From NCBI RefSeq assembly GCF_014645535.1, contig NZ_BMLX01000010.1, positions 20,672 to 79,070 on the forward strand: a DNA stretch of 58,399 nucleotides, given 5' to 3'. This DNA is from Silvimonas iriomotensis. Lineage in GTDB: Bacteria > Pseudomonadota > Gammaproteobacteria > Burkholderiales > Chitinibacteraceae. The notes beneath the pieces are model-generated. The model was not told the origin of the DNA. It searched no databases and worked only from the letters and a program-made list of their open reading frames with translations. Numbering within the stretch: the first letter of the stretch is position 1; each line of letters starts with the position of its first letter. Below are positions 36,183 to 44,676 of the stretch, piece by piece. The position numbers and the translations under genes are program-made.

Positions 36183-36611
36183 ATGCGCCCCGCCCTGTTT
36201 GCTCTGGCCGCTGCACTTGCGTTGAACGCATCTGTAGTCATGGCCGCCAAAATGACTTACAGCGCCACACTCAATGCGGCCAGTGAAGTGCCGCCCAAAG
36301 AAAGTGATGGCACCGGCATCGTCCAGGTTGAATACGACACCGACAGCAAAGTCATGAACTACACCGTCAACTACAGCGGTCTGACCGGCCCGGCGACCGC
36401 CGCGCATTTTCACGGCCCGGCCGCCGTGGGCGTGAATGCGCCGCCCGTGGTGCCACTCAAAGGCGCCCTTGTCAGCCCGATTGAAGGCAGCGCCACCCTG
36501 ACGGATGAACAGGCCAAAGAACTGCAAGGCGGCCAGATGTATTTCAACATTCATACCGCCGCCAACCCGGGCGGGGAAATTCGCGGCCAGTTGCAGGAAC
36601 TGGGCAAGTAA
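36183..36611 (+). CDS. Secreted CHRD-domain protein
   Basis: The 142-residue protein has a signal peptide (RPALFALAAALALNASVVMA) and a single CHRD domain of the type first seen in chordin. The domain shows YSATLNAASEVPPKES, AAHFHGPAAVGVNAPPVV, and the C-terminal MYFNIHTAANPGGEIRGQL. CHRD domains bind metals or proteins extracellularly, and the bacterial role is unknown. The paired histidines of AHFHGP are conserved. The ATG at 36183 follows CAGGAGAC. It is monocistronic with a terminator at 36630-36661. Confidence 0.9.
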   Translation: MRPALFALAAALALNASVVMAAKMTYSATLNAASEVPPKESDGTGIVQVEYDTDSKVMNYTVNYSGLTGPATAAHFHGPAAVGVNAPPVVPLKGALVSPIEGSATLTDEQAKELQGGQMYFNIHTAANPGGEIRGQLQELGK

Positions 36612-36629
36612 GCGCACCCGGTTAACACA

Positions 36630-36661
36630 ATGGCCAGCGGGTAACCCGGCTGGCCATTTTT
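36630..36661 (+). terminator. Terminator of the CHRD gene
   Basis: Perfect 9-bp stem ATGGCCAGC (36630-36638) and GCTGGCCAT (36649-36657) is followed by five T residues. It also separates the gene from the convergent LysR gene. Confidence 0.9.
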
Positions 36662-36686
36662 GCTGCATGCATGCTGGATGAATGGA

Positions 36687-37652
36687 TCAGCGCGTTTCCG
36701 CCGCCAGCGACTTGGGGCGGATTTTGGATTTGATATACGCCTTGAGCGATTCATCTTCCCACGGCGGCGTCTCGCCAAAGTGCTCGACCAGCACATCAAT
36801 GAACGTCCGCAGCTTGGCCGAGATAAACGTGCGGCTGGGGTACACCGCATAGACGGACACCGGCGGGCGCGGGTAATCCAGCAAAATCGGCACCAGCCGG
36901 CCGGCGTGGATATGTTCCTGAATCAGAATGGTCGGCTGCACGGTGATCCCCAGCCCCTGCAACGCCGCACGCACCGCCATTTCACCATTGTTGACCCGCA
37001 AGCGCGGATTGATACTCACCGAGAACTTGCCATCCGGCCCGTCAAACACCCAGGCCGCGCCATTATTGGTGTAGGTGTAGGTAATGCATTGATGGTCGAC
37101 CAGTTCCGAGGCATCGCGCGGGGCGCCGTGTTTGGCCAGATACGCCGGGGACGCCACAAACAAGAGGTTGATCTGCGCCAGCCGCCGCGCCACCAGCGAA
37201 GGGTGCGGCGAGGCTGAAATACGCACCGCCATGTCAAAGCCCTCTTCCACCAGATCAATCACGCGATCAGACAGATCCAGATCGACACGCATGTGCGGAT
37301 AGCGCGCGTAGTAATCCGCCAGCACCGGCGCCAGGTAGTTCACGCTGAACACTGCCGGCGCGCTGATCTTGAGCGTACCGCGCGGGTTGACGGCGCTCTG
37401 GCTGAGCAGTGATTCGGCGTCTTCCAGATCACTGATGGCATGCTGGCACCGCTCAAAATACATGGCGCCCGGGCCGGTCAGGCTCAGGCTGCGCGTGGTG
37501 CGGTTGAGCAAACGCACGCCAAGGCGCGTTTCCAGATGTTTGATGTGTTTGCTGACCATGGCGGTCGACATGCCCGTGCGCTCGGACGCGGCAACGAAAC
37601 TGCCCAGCGAGGCCACCTGGCAAAACACTTTCATGCTCATCAGCGTATCCAT
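36687..37652 (-). CDS. LysR-family transcriptional regulator
   Basis: The 321-residue regulator begins with SMKVFCQVASLGSFVAASE and STAMVSKHIKHLETRLGVRLL, the CrgA/DmlR-like branch. The effector domain (about 90-295) includes NPRGTLKISAPAVFSVNYLAP. The C-terminal 20 residues are unusually basic (AYIKSKIRPKSLAAE). No divergent target is adjacent, apart from the small ORF at 37848. Start at 37652, with a nearby in-frame Met (residue 7) as alternative. Confidence 0.88.
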   Translation of the reverse strand: MDTLMSMKVFCQVASLGSFVAASERTGMSTAMVSKHIKHLETRLGVRLLNRTTRSLSLTGPGAMYFERCQHAISDLEDAESLLSQSAVNPRGTLKISAPAVFSVNYLAPVLADYYARYPHMRVDLDLSDRVIDLVEEGFDMAVRISASPHPSLVARRLAQINLLFVASPAYLAKHGAPRDASELVDHQCITYTYTNNGAAWVFDGPDGKFSVSINPRLRVNNGEMAVRAALQGLGITVQPTILIQEHIHAGRLVPILLDYPRPPVSVYAVYPSRTFISAKLRTFIDVLVEHFGETPPWEDESLKAYIKSKIRPKSLAAETR

Positions 37653-37847
37653 ATCCCTCCCTTATGCCGGCAAGCCGCACCGGCACTGCAAACTACCCAC
37701 CGCACCTTGATCATTATCAACTATCAGGAAACAATCAATCTACGTTTTAGATATTTATCCGGCATGAGTCAGTGAATATGATGACGTCCATGGATGTCAC
37801 AAGCACAAGTGACACAAAAAAGCAGTGACTGCATCGGAGAACACATC

Positions 37848-38000
37848 ATGGACAAGCTCGCCAATATCACTTTTGTTGTCGTTACCCTGGCCGGGGTAGT
37901 CGGTGCTGCGCAACTCGCAGACGGCCTGACCCGGTTTACGGTCGGTGCACACGCCGGCGACCACACGGTGAGCACCCTGACAGCGCACACACCCGGTTAA
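37848..38000 (+). CDS. Small 50-residue membrane protein, function unknown
   Basis: The product reads MDKLANITFVVVTLAGVVGA at its N-terminus and then a polar tail ending TAHTPG. The first half is one hydrophobic helix with a possible signal-peptidase site (VGAAQLA). The ATG follows GGAGAACACATC, a good ribosome-binding site, which is the main reason to call it. I recognise no family. It lies between the LysR gene and the cobU terminator. Confidence 0.5.
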   Translation: MDKLANITFVVVTLAGVVGAAQLADGLTRFTVGAHAGDHTVSTLTAHTPG

Positions 38001-38102
38001 CAGACCGGGAAATGCAGCCTGGATCGTCGTGCCTTGACCCGGTACGGCGGTTCGTCACAGGCAACCCGGCCGGTCGGCCCTCCTCTCTGACCGGTCAGCC
38101 CC

Positions 38103-38129
38103 AAAAGGCCGCGCAAGCGGCCTTTTGTC
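38103..38129. terminator. Bidirectional terminator at the end of the cob operon
   Basis: Stem AAAAGGCCGC/GCGGCCTTTT with a GCAA tetraloop. T residues follow on both strands. It ends the cobT-cobS-cobC-cobU transcript and that of the small ORF. Confidence 0.92.
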
Positions 38130-38138
38130 TTGATTGCG

Positions 38139-38702
38139 TCAGCGCGCGGGGATCTGACCTTTCATGGCCAGCGGCAACCCGGCCGCCACCCAGACCACGT
38201 TGTCGCACACACCGGCCAGCGCCTGATGCAAACGACCGGCTTCATCCACAAACACGCGGGTGCCCGCCCCTAGCGGCACAACCCCCAGCCCCACTTCATT
38301 GCTGATCAGCAACAGCGTGCCGCTGACCTGCGCCACCGTATCGAGCAAATGGCGACGTGCCGACTGCCATGCCGCCGGCAAGACCGGGGTGACGGCCTCG
38401 GCCCATTGCGCATCTGCAGTAAACAATGTCTGCGATAACCACAGCGTGAGACAGTCCACCACCACTGTCTGACCCGCAACGCAATACTGGCCGATGGCGT
38501 CCGCCAGATGCGCGCACGCTTCTACCGTCTGCCAGTGCGCCGGGCGCTGCTGCTGGTGATGCGCAATGCGCGCGGCCATTTCCGGGTCAGATGCCGTGGC
38601 AGTCACAAGAACCGTCACCGGCTGCCCGGACGCCTGCGCCATCTGTTCAGCCAGACTGCTTTTGCCGGAACGGGCCCCGCCCAACAGCAATGTAGTTGTC
38701 AT
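38139..38702 (-). CDS. cobU: Adenosylcobinamide kinase / adenosylcobinamide-phosphate guanylyltransferase CobU
   Basis: This bifunctional cytoplasmic enzyme phosphorylates adenosylcobinamide and transfers GMP to give adenosylcobinamide-GDP, the substrate of CobS. The 187-residue protein has the P-loop GGARSGKS at 8-15, LVTATASDPEMAARIAHHQ with the guanylylated His region, VVVDCLTLWLSQ, and SNEVGLGVVPLG. The ATG at 38702 is used, since the 39-residue in-frame extension upstream overlaps the cobC end. It is the last gene of the operon. Confidence 0.95.
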   Translation of the reverse strand: MTTTLLLGGARSGKSSLAEQMAQASGQPVTVLVTATASDPEMAARIAHHQQQRPAHWQTVEACAHLADAIGQYCVAGQTVVVDCLTLWLSQTLFTADAQWAEAVTPVLPAAWQSARRHLLDTVAQVSGTLLLISNEVGLGVVPLGAGTRVFVDEAGRLHQALAGVCDNVVWVAAGLPLAMKGQIPAR

Positions 38703-38716
38703 CAAATATCCGGTTT

Positions 38717-39253
38717 TCAAGGTGCGACTGGTGCAGCCTGCGGCCAGGTGATCCACAGGATTTCGCCGTGCGGCACTGGTCGTTGCAGGCACTGATCCCA
38801 CGGCAGCATGCGCGACCAAAGCGCCCGGATCACGCCAGCGTGGGTGACAACGATGGCGGTCTCGACATGGCTTGCTGCCAGCTCATCGGCCCATTGCCAC
38901 ACCCGCGCCTGCAGGGCGGCAAGGCTTTCACCGCCGTGCGTTGCGGCATAGCCGCTGGCAATCCAGTCATCCAGCGCGGCGGGGCCAATGTCTTGCCAGG
39001 CGCGCCCTTCCCACTGGCCGAAATCCAGTTCCTGCAAGCGCGCATCGGCCACCGCTGCCGGGGCCAGTTGCTGCGCCACTTGCCAGCAACGGGCCAGCGG
39101 GCTGCTGTACACCGGTGCTCCGGCTGGCAGGCGGGCCTGCAACGCTTCAATGTCATGCGCAGCCGGCGATTGCGCCAAGGGTAGATCGAGCCGGCCGTAG
39201 CACAGGCCGGTGGCGTCTTGCACCGGCATATGGCGAATCAATGCAAGGCGCAT
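38717..39253 (-). CDS. cobC: Alpha-ribazole-5'-phosphate phosphatase CobC (histidine phosphatase family)
   Basis: The 178-residue phosphoglycerate-mutase-fold enzyme is expected to dephosphorylate the cobalamin lower-ligand intermediate. The catalytic motif is LIRHMP rather than the common RHGE, keeping Arg and His. The other marks are GLCYGRLDLPL, SSPLARCWQVAQ, the LDFGQWEGRAW loop with the proton-donor Glu, and VVTHAGVIRAL with the second His. RHxP variants are frequent in betaproteobacterial CobC. I used the ATG at 39253; seven more in-frame residues are possible. It overlaps cobS. Confidence 0.88.
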   Translation of the reverse strand: MRLALIRHMPVQDATGLCYGRLDLPLAQSPAAHDIEALQARLPAGAPVYSSPLARCWQVAQQLAPAAVADARLQELDFGQWEGRAWQDIGPAALDDWIASGYAATHGGESLAALQARVWQWADELAASHVETAIVVTHAGVIRALWSRMLPWDQCLQRPVPHGEILWITWPQAAPVAP

Positions 39254-40017
39254 GCGCACCACACCAGATAGCACGCCAGTTCAGCCAGTTGCTGCGTCAT
39301 GCCCAGCGTATCGCCGGTATAACCGCCCAGCGTTTTGCGCAGATAAGCCGCCACGCCAAAGCGCACCAGCAGGCCAGCCACCAGCGCGGCGCCAATCCAC
39401 AACGGCGGCAACAACGCCAGGGGCGCCAGCCCGAATACCAGGGCCAGCAGCAAACCACCGCCGGCCAGCCGGGTTGCGACCGGTTTGGCCTTGCCCGCTG
39501 GCCGCACGTAATCAAGCGAAGCCAGCAAGCTCACCGCCACCAGCCGGCTGAAACCATGCGCCGCAATCAGCGCCACGGCAATCTGCGCCAGCGGCAAGGC
39601 CGCCAGTGTTTCCAGCTTGAGCAAGAGTGCGGCAATCAGGGCAATCGCGCCAAAACTGCCAATGCGCGAGTCATGCATGATCTCCAGCATGCGTTCACGC
39701 GTGTAGCCGCCACCAAAGCCGTCAACCGCATCTGCCAGGCCATCTTCATGGAACGCGCCGGTCAGCCAGATGGTGGCGATCATGCTTAACACCAGCGCTA
39801 CGCGCAGTGGCAGCAGCCAGTGGGTCAGCCAGAACACCGCCGCTGCGATCAGCCCGATCAGCACGCCCACCAGCGGAAAATACCGCGCGGCGCGATCCAG
39901 ATCATCGGGCAGATAGCCGACCCAGCCAGGGATCGGAATGCGTGTGAAATAACCCAGCGCGCAGAGAAAATGGCGGACCGGGTTATTCGCTGCGTTCACT
40001 GACACCTGCCTCGTCAA
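39238..40017 (-). CDS. cobS: Adenosylcobinamide-GDP ribazoletransferase CobS (cobalamin synthase)
   Basis: This integral membrane enzyme joins adenosylcobinamide-GDP to alpha-ribazole(-phosphate) in the last step of cobalamin assembly. The 259-residue protein has LCALGYFTRIPIP near the N-terminus and the conserved GAFHEDGLADAVDGFGGG and RMLEIMHDSRIGSFG motifs with their acidic residues. Several hydrophobic segments follow. Its start overlaps cobT by 35 bases, and a shorter start is possible. CobT makes its co-substrate and CobU the other. Confidence 0.94.
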   Translation of the reverse strand: MTRQVSVNAANNPVRHFLCALGYFTRIPIPGWVGYLPDDLDRAARYFPLVGVLIGLIAAAVFWLTHWLLPLRVALVLSMIATIWLTGAFHEDGLADAVDGFGGGYTRERMLEIMHDSRIGSFGAIALIAALLLKLETLAALPLAQIAVALIAAHGFSRLVAVSLLASLDYVRPAGKAKPVATRLAGGGLLLALVFGLAPLALLPPLWIGAALVAGLLVRFGVAAYLRKTLGGYTGDTLGMTQQLAELACYLVWCACALH

Positions 40018-41038
40018 ACGATGCCATCTGGTTAAGCAGGTCTACCGCCGAGCGCACCAGCGGCAAGGCCAGTGCTGCGCCGCTGCCCTCACCCAGGCGC
40101 AAACCCAGATCCAGCAAGGGCCGACTGGCGCCCAGATGCAACAACAGCAAACGGTGGCCTTGTTCGCCCGAGCAATGGCTGAAAATGCAGTAGCCCAGCA
40201 CGCCCGGCGCCAGTTTGCTGGCCACCAGTACGGCTGAGGTCACGATAAAACCATCGACCAGAATGGCCACGCGGCGGCTGGCTGCGGCGAGCACAGCGCC
40301 CACCAGCATGGCGATTTCCAGACCGCCGAGCGCCGCTAGCGCATCCAGCGGGTCCAGGGCGTCGGCGTGGCGGGCCAGCACTTGCTCCAGCACGGCAATC
40401 TTGCGTGCCAGGCCCGCGTCATCCAGCCCGGTACCGCGGCCGGTACAGGCCGACACCGGTTCGCCCGTCAGCCGCGCCATCAGCAAGGCGGCGGCCGAAG
40501 TGTTGCCGATCCCCATTTCGCCCAGCCCGATCAGGGTCACGCCCGCGTCAGCCAGGTCATGCACGATCTGCGCACCGGTTTCGATCGCCTGACGTGTCTG
40601 TTCCGGCGTCATGGCCGGGGCTTCCAGACTGTTGGCGGTGCCTTTGGCAACCGGCCGGTCAATCAGCAGCGGGTGCGCTGCGAAGTCGGCGTTGACCCCG
40701 GCGTTGACCACTTTCAGATCCATTTGATGGCTGCGGCACAGCACGCTGATTGCCGCACCGCCCGCCAGGAAGTTGAGCACCATTTGCGGCGTGACTTCTG
40801 CCGGATACGGGCTCACCCCGGCGCGCGCCAGGCCATGGTCTGCCGCAAATACCAGCATGGCCGGGCTGGTAATTTGCGGATCAAGCCGTTGCTGGATCGC
40901 GCCCAGTTGTACCGCCAGCGCTTCCAGCTGACCCAGACTGCCCAAGGGTTTGGTTTTGCGGTCAAAGCGATGCTGCAAACGCGCAGCCAGGCTGGCATCC
41001 AGTGCCGGGATATCAAACGGGGGAAAGAGTTGTTTCAT
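39983..41038 (-). CDS. cobT: Nicotinate-nucleotide-dimethylbenzimidazole phosphoribosyltransferase CobT
   Basis: CobT makes alpha-ribazole-5'-phosphate from nicotinate mononucleotide and dimethylbenzimidazole, activating the lower ligand of cobalamin. The 351-residue protein has KTKPLGSLGQLE at the N-terminus, FAADHGLARAGVSPYP, GEMGIGNTSAAALL with the conserved active-site region, and CIFSHCSGEQGH. The catalytic Glu is expected in the LRLGEGSGAALALP segment. It is the first gene of the cob operon and starts 83 bases after the btuB terminator, with no riboswitch of its own visible. Confidence 0.95.
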   Translation of the reverse strand: MKQLFPPFDIPALDASLAARLQHRFDRKTKPLGSLGQLEALAVQLGAIQQRLDPQITSPAMLVFAADHGLARAGVSPYPAEVTPQMVLNFLAGGAAISVLCRSHQMDLKVVNAGVNADFAAHPLLIDRPVAKGTANSLEAPAMTPEQTRQAIETGAQIVHDLADAGVTLIGLGEMGIGNTSAAALLMARLTGEPVSACTGRGTGLDDAGLARKIAVLEQVLARHADALDPLDALAALGGLEIAMLVGAVLAAASRRVAILVDGFIVTSAVLVASKLAPGVLGYCIFSHCSGEQGHRLLLLHLGASRPLLDLGLRLGEGSGAALALPLVRSAVDLLNQMASFDEAGVSERSE

Positions 41039-41120
41039 GATTTGTTTTCGTTATGTTGTGATGGCAGCAACCAGGTTGCGATCCGGACTTTACTACACCA
41101 GCATAGCCTGGCACCCGCAA

Positions 41121-41170
41121 AACAACGGCCCGGCCCCTGGCGGGTTGATCGCCAGGGAACCGGGCCGCTG
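41121..41170 (-). terminator. Terminator between btuB and cobT
   Basis: A long two-part stem: CGGCCCGG pairs with CCGGGCCG (41126-41133, 41160-41167), and CCTGGCG pairs with CGCCAGG inside. On the minus strand it is followed by TTGTTTTG. It probably reduces read-through from btuB into the cob genes. Confidence 0.82.
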
Positions 41171-41194
41171 CCAGCAATGCCGCGTGGTGATGAC

Positions 41195-43057
41195 TTAGAA
41201 ACCGCCGCCGTCGTACGACAGGTTTACAAAGTATGCACGACCTTCGGTGTTGTAGTTCTTGACCAGTTCGTAGGCACGATCAAACACGTTGTTCACGCGC
41301 AGACCGGCTTTCCAGTTTTTGGCCACGGTGTAATCCAGACCCAGGCCGTAGATCACGTAGCCGCCCATTTCATTGGCGTCGGTGTTGGCGGCGTCGTCAT
41401 AGCGCTTGCCGGCACCTTGCGCATCGGCCACCCAGTGCCAGACGCCCACGGTCTGGCCGATCGACGCGGTACCAAACAGCTTGGCGCGGCGCGGCAGCAA
41501 CAGGCCGGTATCGTGGTCAAACGGGTTCTGGCGGGTCAGGCTGCCAGCAACATCCAGATTACCCAGCTTGCCTTGCGTGGTCAGCGTGCCGCCCACGATC
41601 TTGCCTTCGTTTAGGTTTTCCGGAATGTAGTTGTTGTTGGCATCAAGCACGATCAGGTCACGGATGCGGTTCTCAAAGCCCACCAGCGTGGTGCTCCAGC
41701 CATTGGTATCCCAGCGCAGGCCGGCATCAAACGAACGGCCTTTTTCTGCCTTCAGGTTAGGGTTGGCGCACACATAGCCGCAGTCGTAGTACAGATCGTT
41801 GAACGTCGGGGCGTGAAAGCTGGTGCCGGCGTTGGCGGTGAACTGCCAGGCCTTGTCAAAGCGATAGGCGTAGCCGATGTTGCCAGTGGTCTGGTGACCG
41901 AACTGCGAGTTATCTTCCACGCGCAGGTTGGCTTGCAGATGGTTGGCGCCAAAGTCGTCTTGCCAGCCGCCAATGGCCGCCTTGTTGATACGGCCATCGA
42001 CATCGTATTGCGCCGTGCTGGTCACGGTTTCGTTCAGGTATTCCGCCGCCAGCAGCCACTTGCCGTAGTCGCTGTCGATACGGTTATCCCAGGTCACCTG
42101 CTTCTGGCGGGTATCAAAGCGGCTGGTATAGGGCTCATACGTGGTGTAGTCCAGCGAGTCAGCGTGCGACTGGTCTTGCGACATGCCCACCGTCAGCGTG
42201 CTTTGCCAGGACTGGGTAATCTGGTTGCGGCTGTACACAGAGATATTGCTCTGGGTTTCACGCGTCCACGGGTTGGCCGGATAGCCGCCGGCGTCATAGG
42301 CCGCATCGGTTTGCACGTACAGGCCACGAATGCCCAGTTCGTTGGCGTCGCCAAAGAAATGCGAGATATCAAAGTTGGCCGAAGTCTGGTGATAACCGTC
42401 GCGATCCGGCTCGTAGTAGAAGGTGCTGGCCGGCTTGGTCAGGTTGTAGCCTTCGCTTTCCTTGTGGCTGAAACCCACGGCCACGCGGGTATCGTCCTGC
42501 CCGGCAGACAAGCCCGTCGCGACGCTCCAGGTGCTGTCGGTGCCGTATTCGGTATTGGCCCAGACGTGTGCCGTGCCCTGACCACGTTTGGTGAAGATCT
42601 GCACCACGCCGCCGACGGCATCAGAGCCGTACAGGCTGGAGGCCGGGCCGCGCAGGATTTCTACATGGTCAATGGCCGCGATCGGGATCAGGTCAAAGTT
42701 GGTGCCGCCGCTGGTGGCGGTGCCCATGCGCAGGCCGTCAACCAGAACCAGTGTCTGGCTGGCATTGGCGCCGCGGATATACAAACTGGCCGGCTGGCCC
42801 AGACCGCCAGAGCGGGAGAACTGCACGCCCGGGACGCTTGCCAGGGCTTCGCCCAGTGTTTGCGCGCCGGTGGCGGCCAGCTGGCTGGCGGTGAGTACAG
42901 AGACATCGCTGGAGAGCGTGTCCGGGTTGGTGGCGATACGGGTCGCGGTTACCACCATGGTGGGTTGTACGCTGGCGCTATCGGCCATGGCAACAGCGGC
43001 GCTGATCGCCAGAACAAGCGGCGACAGCCGCAACACACAGAAACTGGATTTGGACAT
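41195..43057 (-). CDS. btuB: TonB-dependent vitamin B12 outer-membrane receptor BtuB
   Basis: The 620-residue outer-membrane receptor imports cobalamin and cobinamide using TonB energy. It has a signal peptide (LSPLVLAISAAVAMA), a TonB box-like TMVVTATR just after it, and a plug domain with LVLVDGLRMGTATSG and GSDAVGGVVQIFTKRG. A 22-strand barrel ends in aromatic YDGGGF. A barrel segment with a Cys pair (DCGYVCANPNLKAEKG) corresponds to an extracellular loop. The ATG at 43057 follows AGGAAGG; upstream in-frame sequence lies in the riboswitch leader. Adjacent cob genes and riboswitch support B12 specificity. Confidence 0.96.
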   Translation of the reverse strand: MSKSSFCVLRLSPLVLAISAAVAMADSASVQPTMVVTATRIATNPDTLSSDVSVLTASQLAATGAQTLGEALASVPGVQFSRSGGLGQPASLYIRGANASQTLVLVDGLRMGTATSGGTNFDLIPIAAIDHVEILRGPASSLYGSDAVGGVVQIFTKRGQGTAHVWANTEYGTDSTWSVATGLSAGQDDTRVAVGFSHKESEGYNLTKPASTFYYEPDRDGYHQTSANFDISHFFGDANELGIRGLYVQTDAAYDAGGYPANPWTRETQSNISVYSRNQITQSWQSTLTVGMSQDQSHADSLDYTTYEPYTSRFDTRQKQVTWDNRIDSDYGKWLLAAEYLNETVTSTAQYDVDGRINKAAIGGWQDDFGANHLQANLRVEDNSQFGHQTTGNIGYAYRFDKAWQFTANAGTSFHAPTFNDLYYDCGYVCANPNLKAEKGRSFDAGLRWDTNGWSTTLVGFENRIRDLIVLDANNNYIPENLNEGKIVGGTLTTQGKLGNLDVAGSLTRQNPFDHDTGLLLPRRAKLFGTASIGQTVGVWHWVADAQGAGKRYDDAANTDANEMGGYVIYGLGLDYTVAKNWKAGLRVNNVFDRAYELVKNYNTEGRAYFVNLSYDGGGF

Positions 43058-43219
43058 GGTGCCTTCCTGATGCCTGCCCCACGCAGGCGGGTAATGATGG
43101 TGTGGAAGACACGTGATGTCGCAGGCGTTGGCTCCGGGCCCTTCAGGCAAGCCGGCCGCATGCGATTTCCCGTCCGGACGCACCCCGCGCCTTCCGCCTC
43201 TTTGTGCACATTGCGTGCA

Positions 43220-43411
43220 CATCTCGCAAGGCCGGTCTCCGGGCTTGTCGCTCCGACGTTCGCCTTCCCGACCCGATGGGGTCAGTGGCCTCTGATGAAC
43301 GCGTTCATTGCGACTTACCGTTGCGGGGGCAGCTCAGGACTGGTTGTGCAGCGTGGCACAACGCACCTGATTCCCTGTTTCACCTGCCTGTCTGGCAAGC
43401 ACCTTGCGAAG
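43220..43411 (-). ncRNA. Cobalamin (AdoCbl) riboswitch upstream of btuB
   Basis: On the minus strand the leader contains AGGGAATCAGGTGCG, GCCCCCGCAACGGTAAGTCG and the B12 box AAGCCCGGAGACCGGCC (plus coordinates 43230-43246), in the order of the cobalamin aptamer. A TAGAAT -10 box (43423-43418) would start transcription near its 5' end. A GTGCAC-ATTGC-GTGCAC hairpin (43204-43220) follows, and no T-rich terminator appears before btuB. Control is therefore probably at translation. High B12 should shut off btuB. Confidence 0.95.
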
Positions 43412-43477
43412 GCCGGGATTCTAACAGCATCAATACCGGCCTGCGAGCACAAGCTTGTATATAGAAGACCTGAAACA

Positions 43478-43504
43478 AAAGCGGCGCATTGCGCCGCTTT
43501 TTCT
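43478..43504. terminator. Bidirectional terminator downstream of the HAAS/PadR operon
   Basis: Stem AAAGCGGCGCA/TGCGCCGCTTT. The T runs on both strands are good (TTTTTCTT on plus, TTTTGTTTC on minus). It isolates the btuB riboswitch promoter from the upstream operon. Confidence 0.92.
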
Positions 43505-43521
43505 TGAGAAAAGACCAGTGA

Positions 43522-44676
43522 TCAGGCTTTGGTTTCTTCCTGTTTGCCCACCCCCAGCAAATCAAGCTGATAGCGGACAAAGCGGCTGACCGTACGGGCC
43601 GTCCAGCGGGCCAGCGCCAGCAACAGAAAGAGCACAATCCCGCCAAATGCCAGCAACGACAGGCCGATGGGCAACAATTGTTCCGTGCCATCGCTGGTGT
43701 CGTGCAGCACGCGCTTGACCACCTTTTCGCTGTCGCCATCGTCGGCGTCGGCATCGACGTCTTCCTTGTCGCCGCCTTTGACAATATGCACGTTCTCGGT
43801 GGTCACGACCTGCGAAGCCGGATCAGTCGACGCCCCGCGGACTGCGGCGGCAGTGGCACGCGCTGCGGCGGCTTCCTGGCGGGCTTTGGCGGCTTCCAGC
43901 TGGCCTTCAGCACGGCCTTTCTCGCCTTCGTCCGTGGCCGCATCCATCGCGGCCTGCGCCGCTGCGACATCGGCCGCGGCGGCAGCAACATCGGCGTTGG
44001 CCGCACTGGCCTCGTGCTTCTTGCCGTGGCGCGTGCTGATATGCACGTTGCCATCGCCACCGCTGATATTGATCTCGGTTTCGCCGGTCTCTTTATTGGC
44101 GGTGATCTCGACCGAATCGCCCTTCTTCTGGTGCTGCTCGATCACGTTTTTCACGGCTTTGGCGTCTTTACCTACAATCTCGACACCGCTGTCGTTGATG
44201 GAAATCCGCGCAGTCCCGGAGGCAGAACCCTTGCTGTGCTCATGTTCCACGCTGACTTCCTGGCGCGGCGGCCAGCCAAAGGCCCATTGCGACACGCCCA
44301 GAATGGTGCAGATCAGCCCGGCCAGCAGTACGCCGGCAGAAAACACCACGCCGCCGGTCAGTACCAGCAGCCAGATCAGCAACGGAATGGCCAGCACAAA
44401 ATTGAGCGCACCCAGACCGGCATAGGCCAGCACCACTTGCCACAACGCCCGGAACGATTTGCGGTTTTCCCAGTTCTGCAAGGTCGTGCGGGCATTCAAC
44501 TCTTTGGCGATGCGTTCAGGATCGCCCAGGCGCGCGGCGATCTCTTCTTCGGTATGCCCTTCTGCCAGACCATCACGGAAAAATTCCTCGTAATCACCAA
44601 CGATTTCGGCGACCTCTTTGGGCGGCAGATGCCCAAGGCTGGCCCGCAATCGCAGCAAAAACGTTTTCTGGTTCAT
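43522..44676 (-). CDS. HAAS/DUF1700-domain membrane protein with Ala/Asp-rich insert
   Basis: The 384-residue protein starts with a HAAS (DUF1700) domain (QKTFLLRLRASLGHLPPKEV, EEIAARLGDPERIAKEL), which in PadR-paired systems acts as a partner of the regulator. Two membrane segments follow (about 80-130). A soluble region with repeated EITANKETGETEINISGGD-like strands comes next, then an Ala-rich helix (about 225-290, AAAADVAAAQAAMDAATD) and an Asp-rich stretch (VDADADDGDSEKVV). A last membrane segment (about 343-360) closes it. The extra middle region is unusual. Its ATG overlaps the PadR stop. Confidence 0.82.
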   Translation of the reverse strand: MNQKTFLLRLRASLGHLPPKEVAEIVGDYEEFFRDGLAEGHTEEEIAARLGDPERIAKELNARTTLQNWENRKSFRALWQVVLAYAGLGALNFVLAIPLLIWLLVLTGGVVFSAGVLLAGLICTILGVSQWAFGWPPRQEVSVEHEHSKGSASGTARISINDSGVEIVGKDAKAVKNVIEQHQKKGDSVEITANKETGETEINISGGDGNVHISTRHGKKHEASAANADVAAAAADVAAAQAAMDAATDEGEKGRAEGQLEAAKARQEAAAARATAAAVRGASTDPASQVVTTENVHIVKGGDKEDVDADADDGDSEKVVKRVLHDTSDGTEQLLPIGLSLLAFGGIVLFLLLALARWTARTVSRFVRYQLDLLGVGKQEETKA

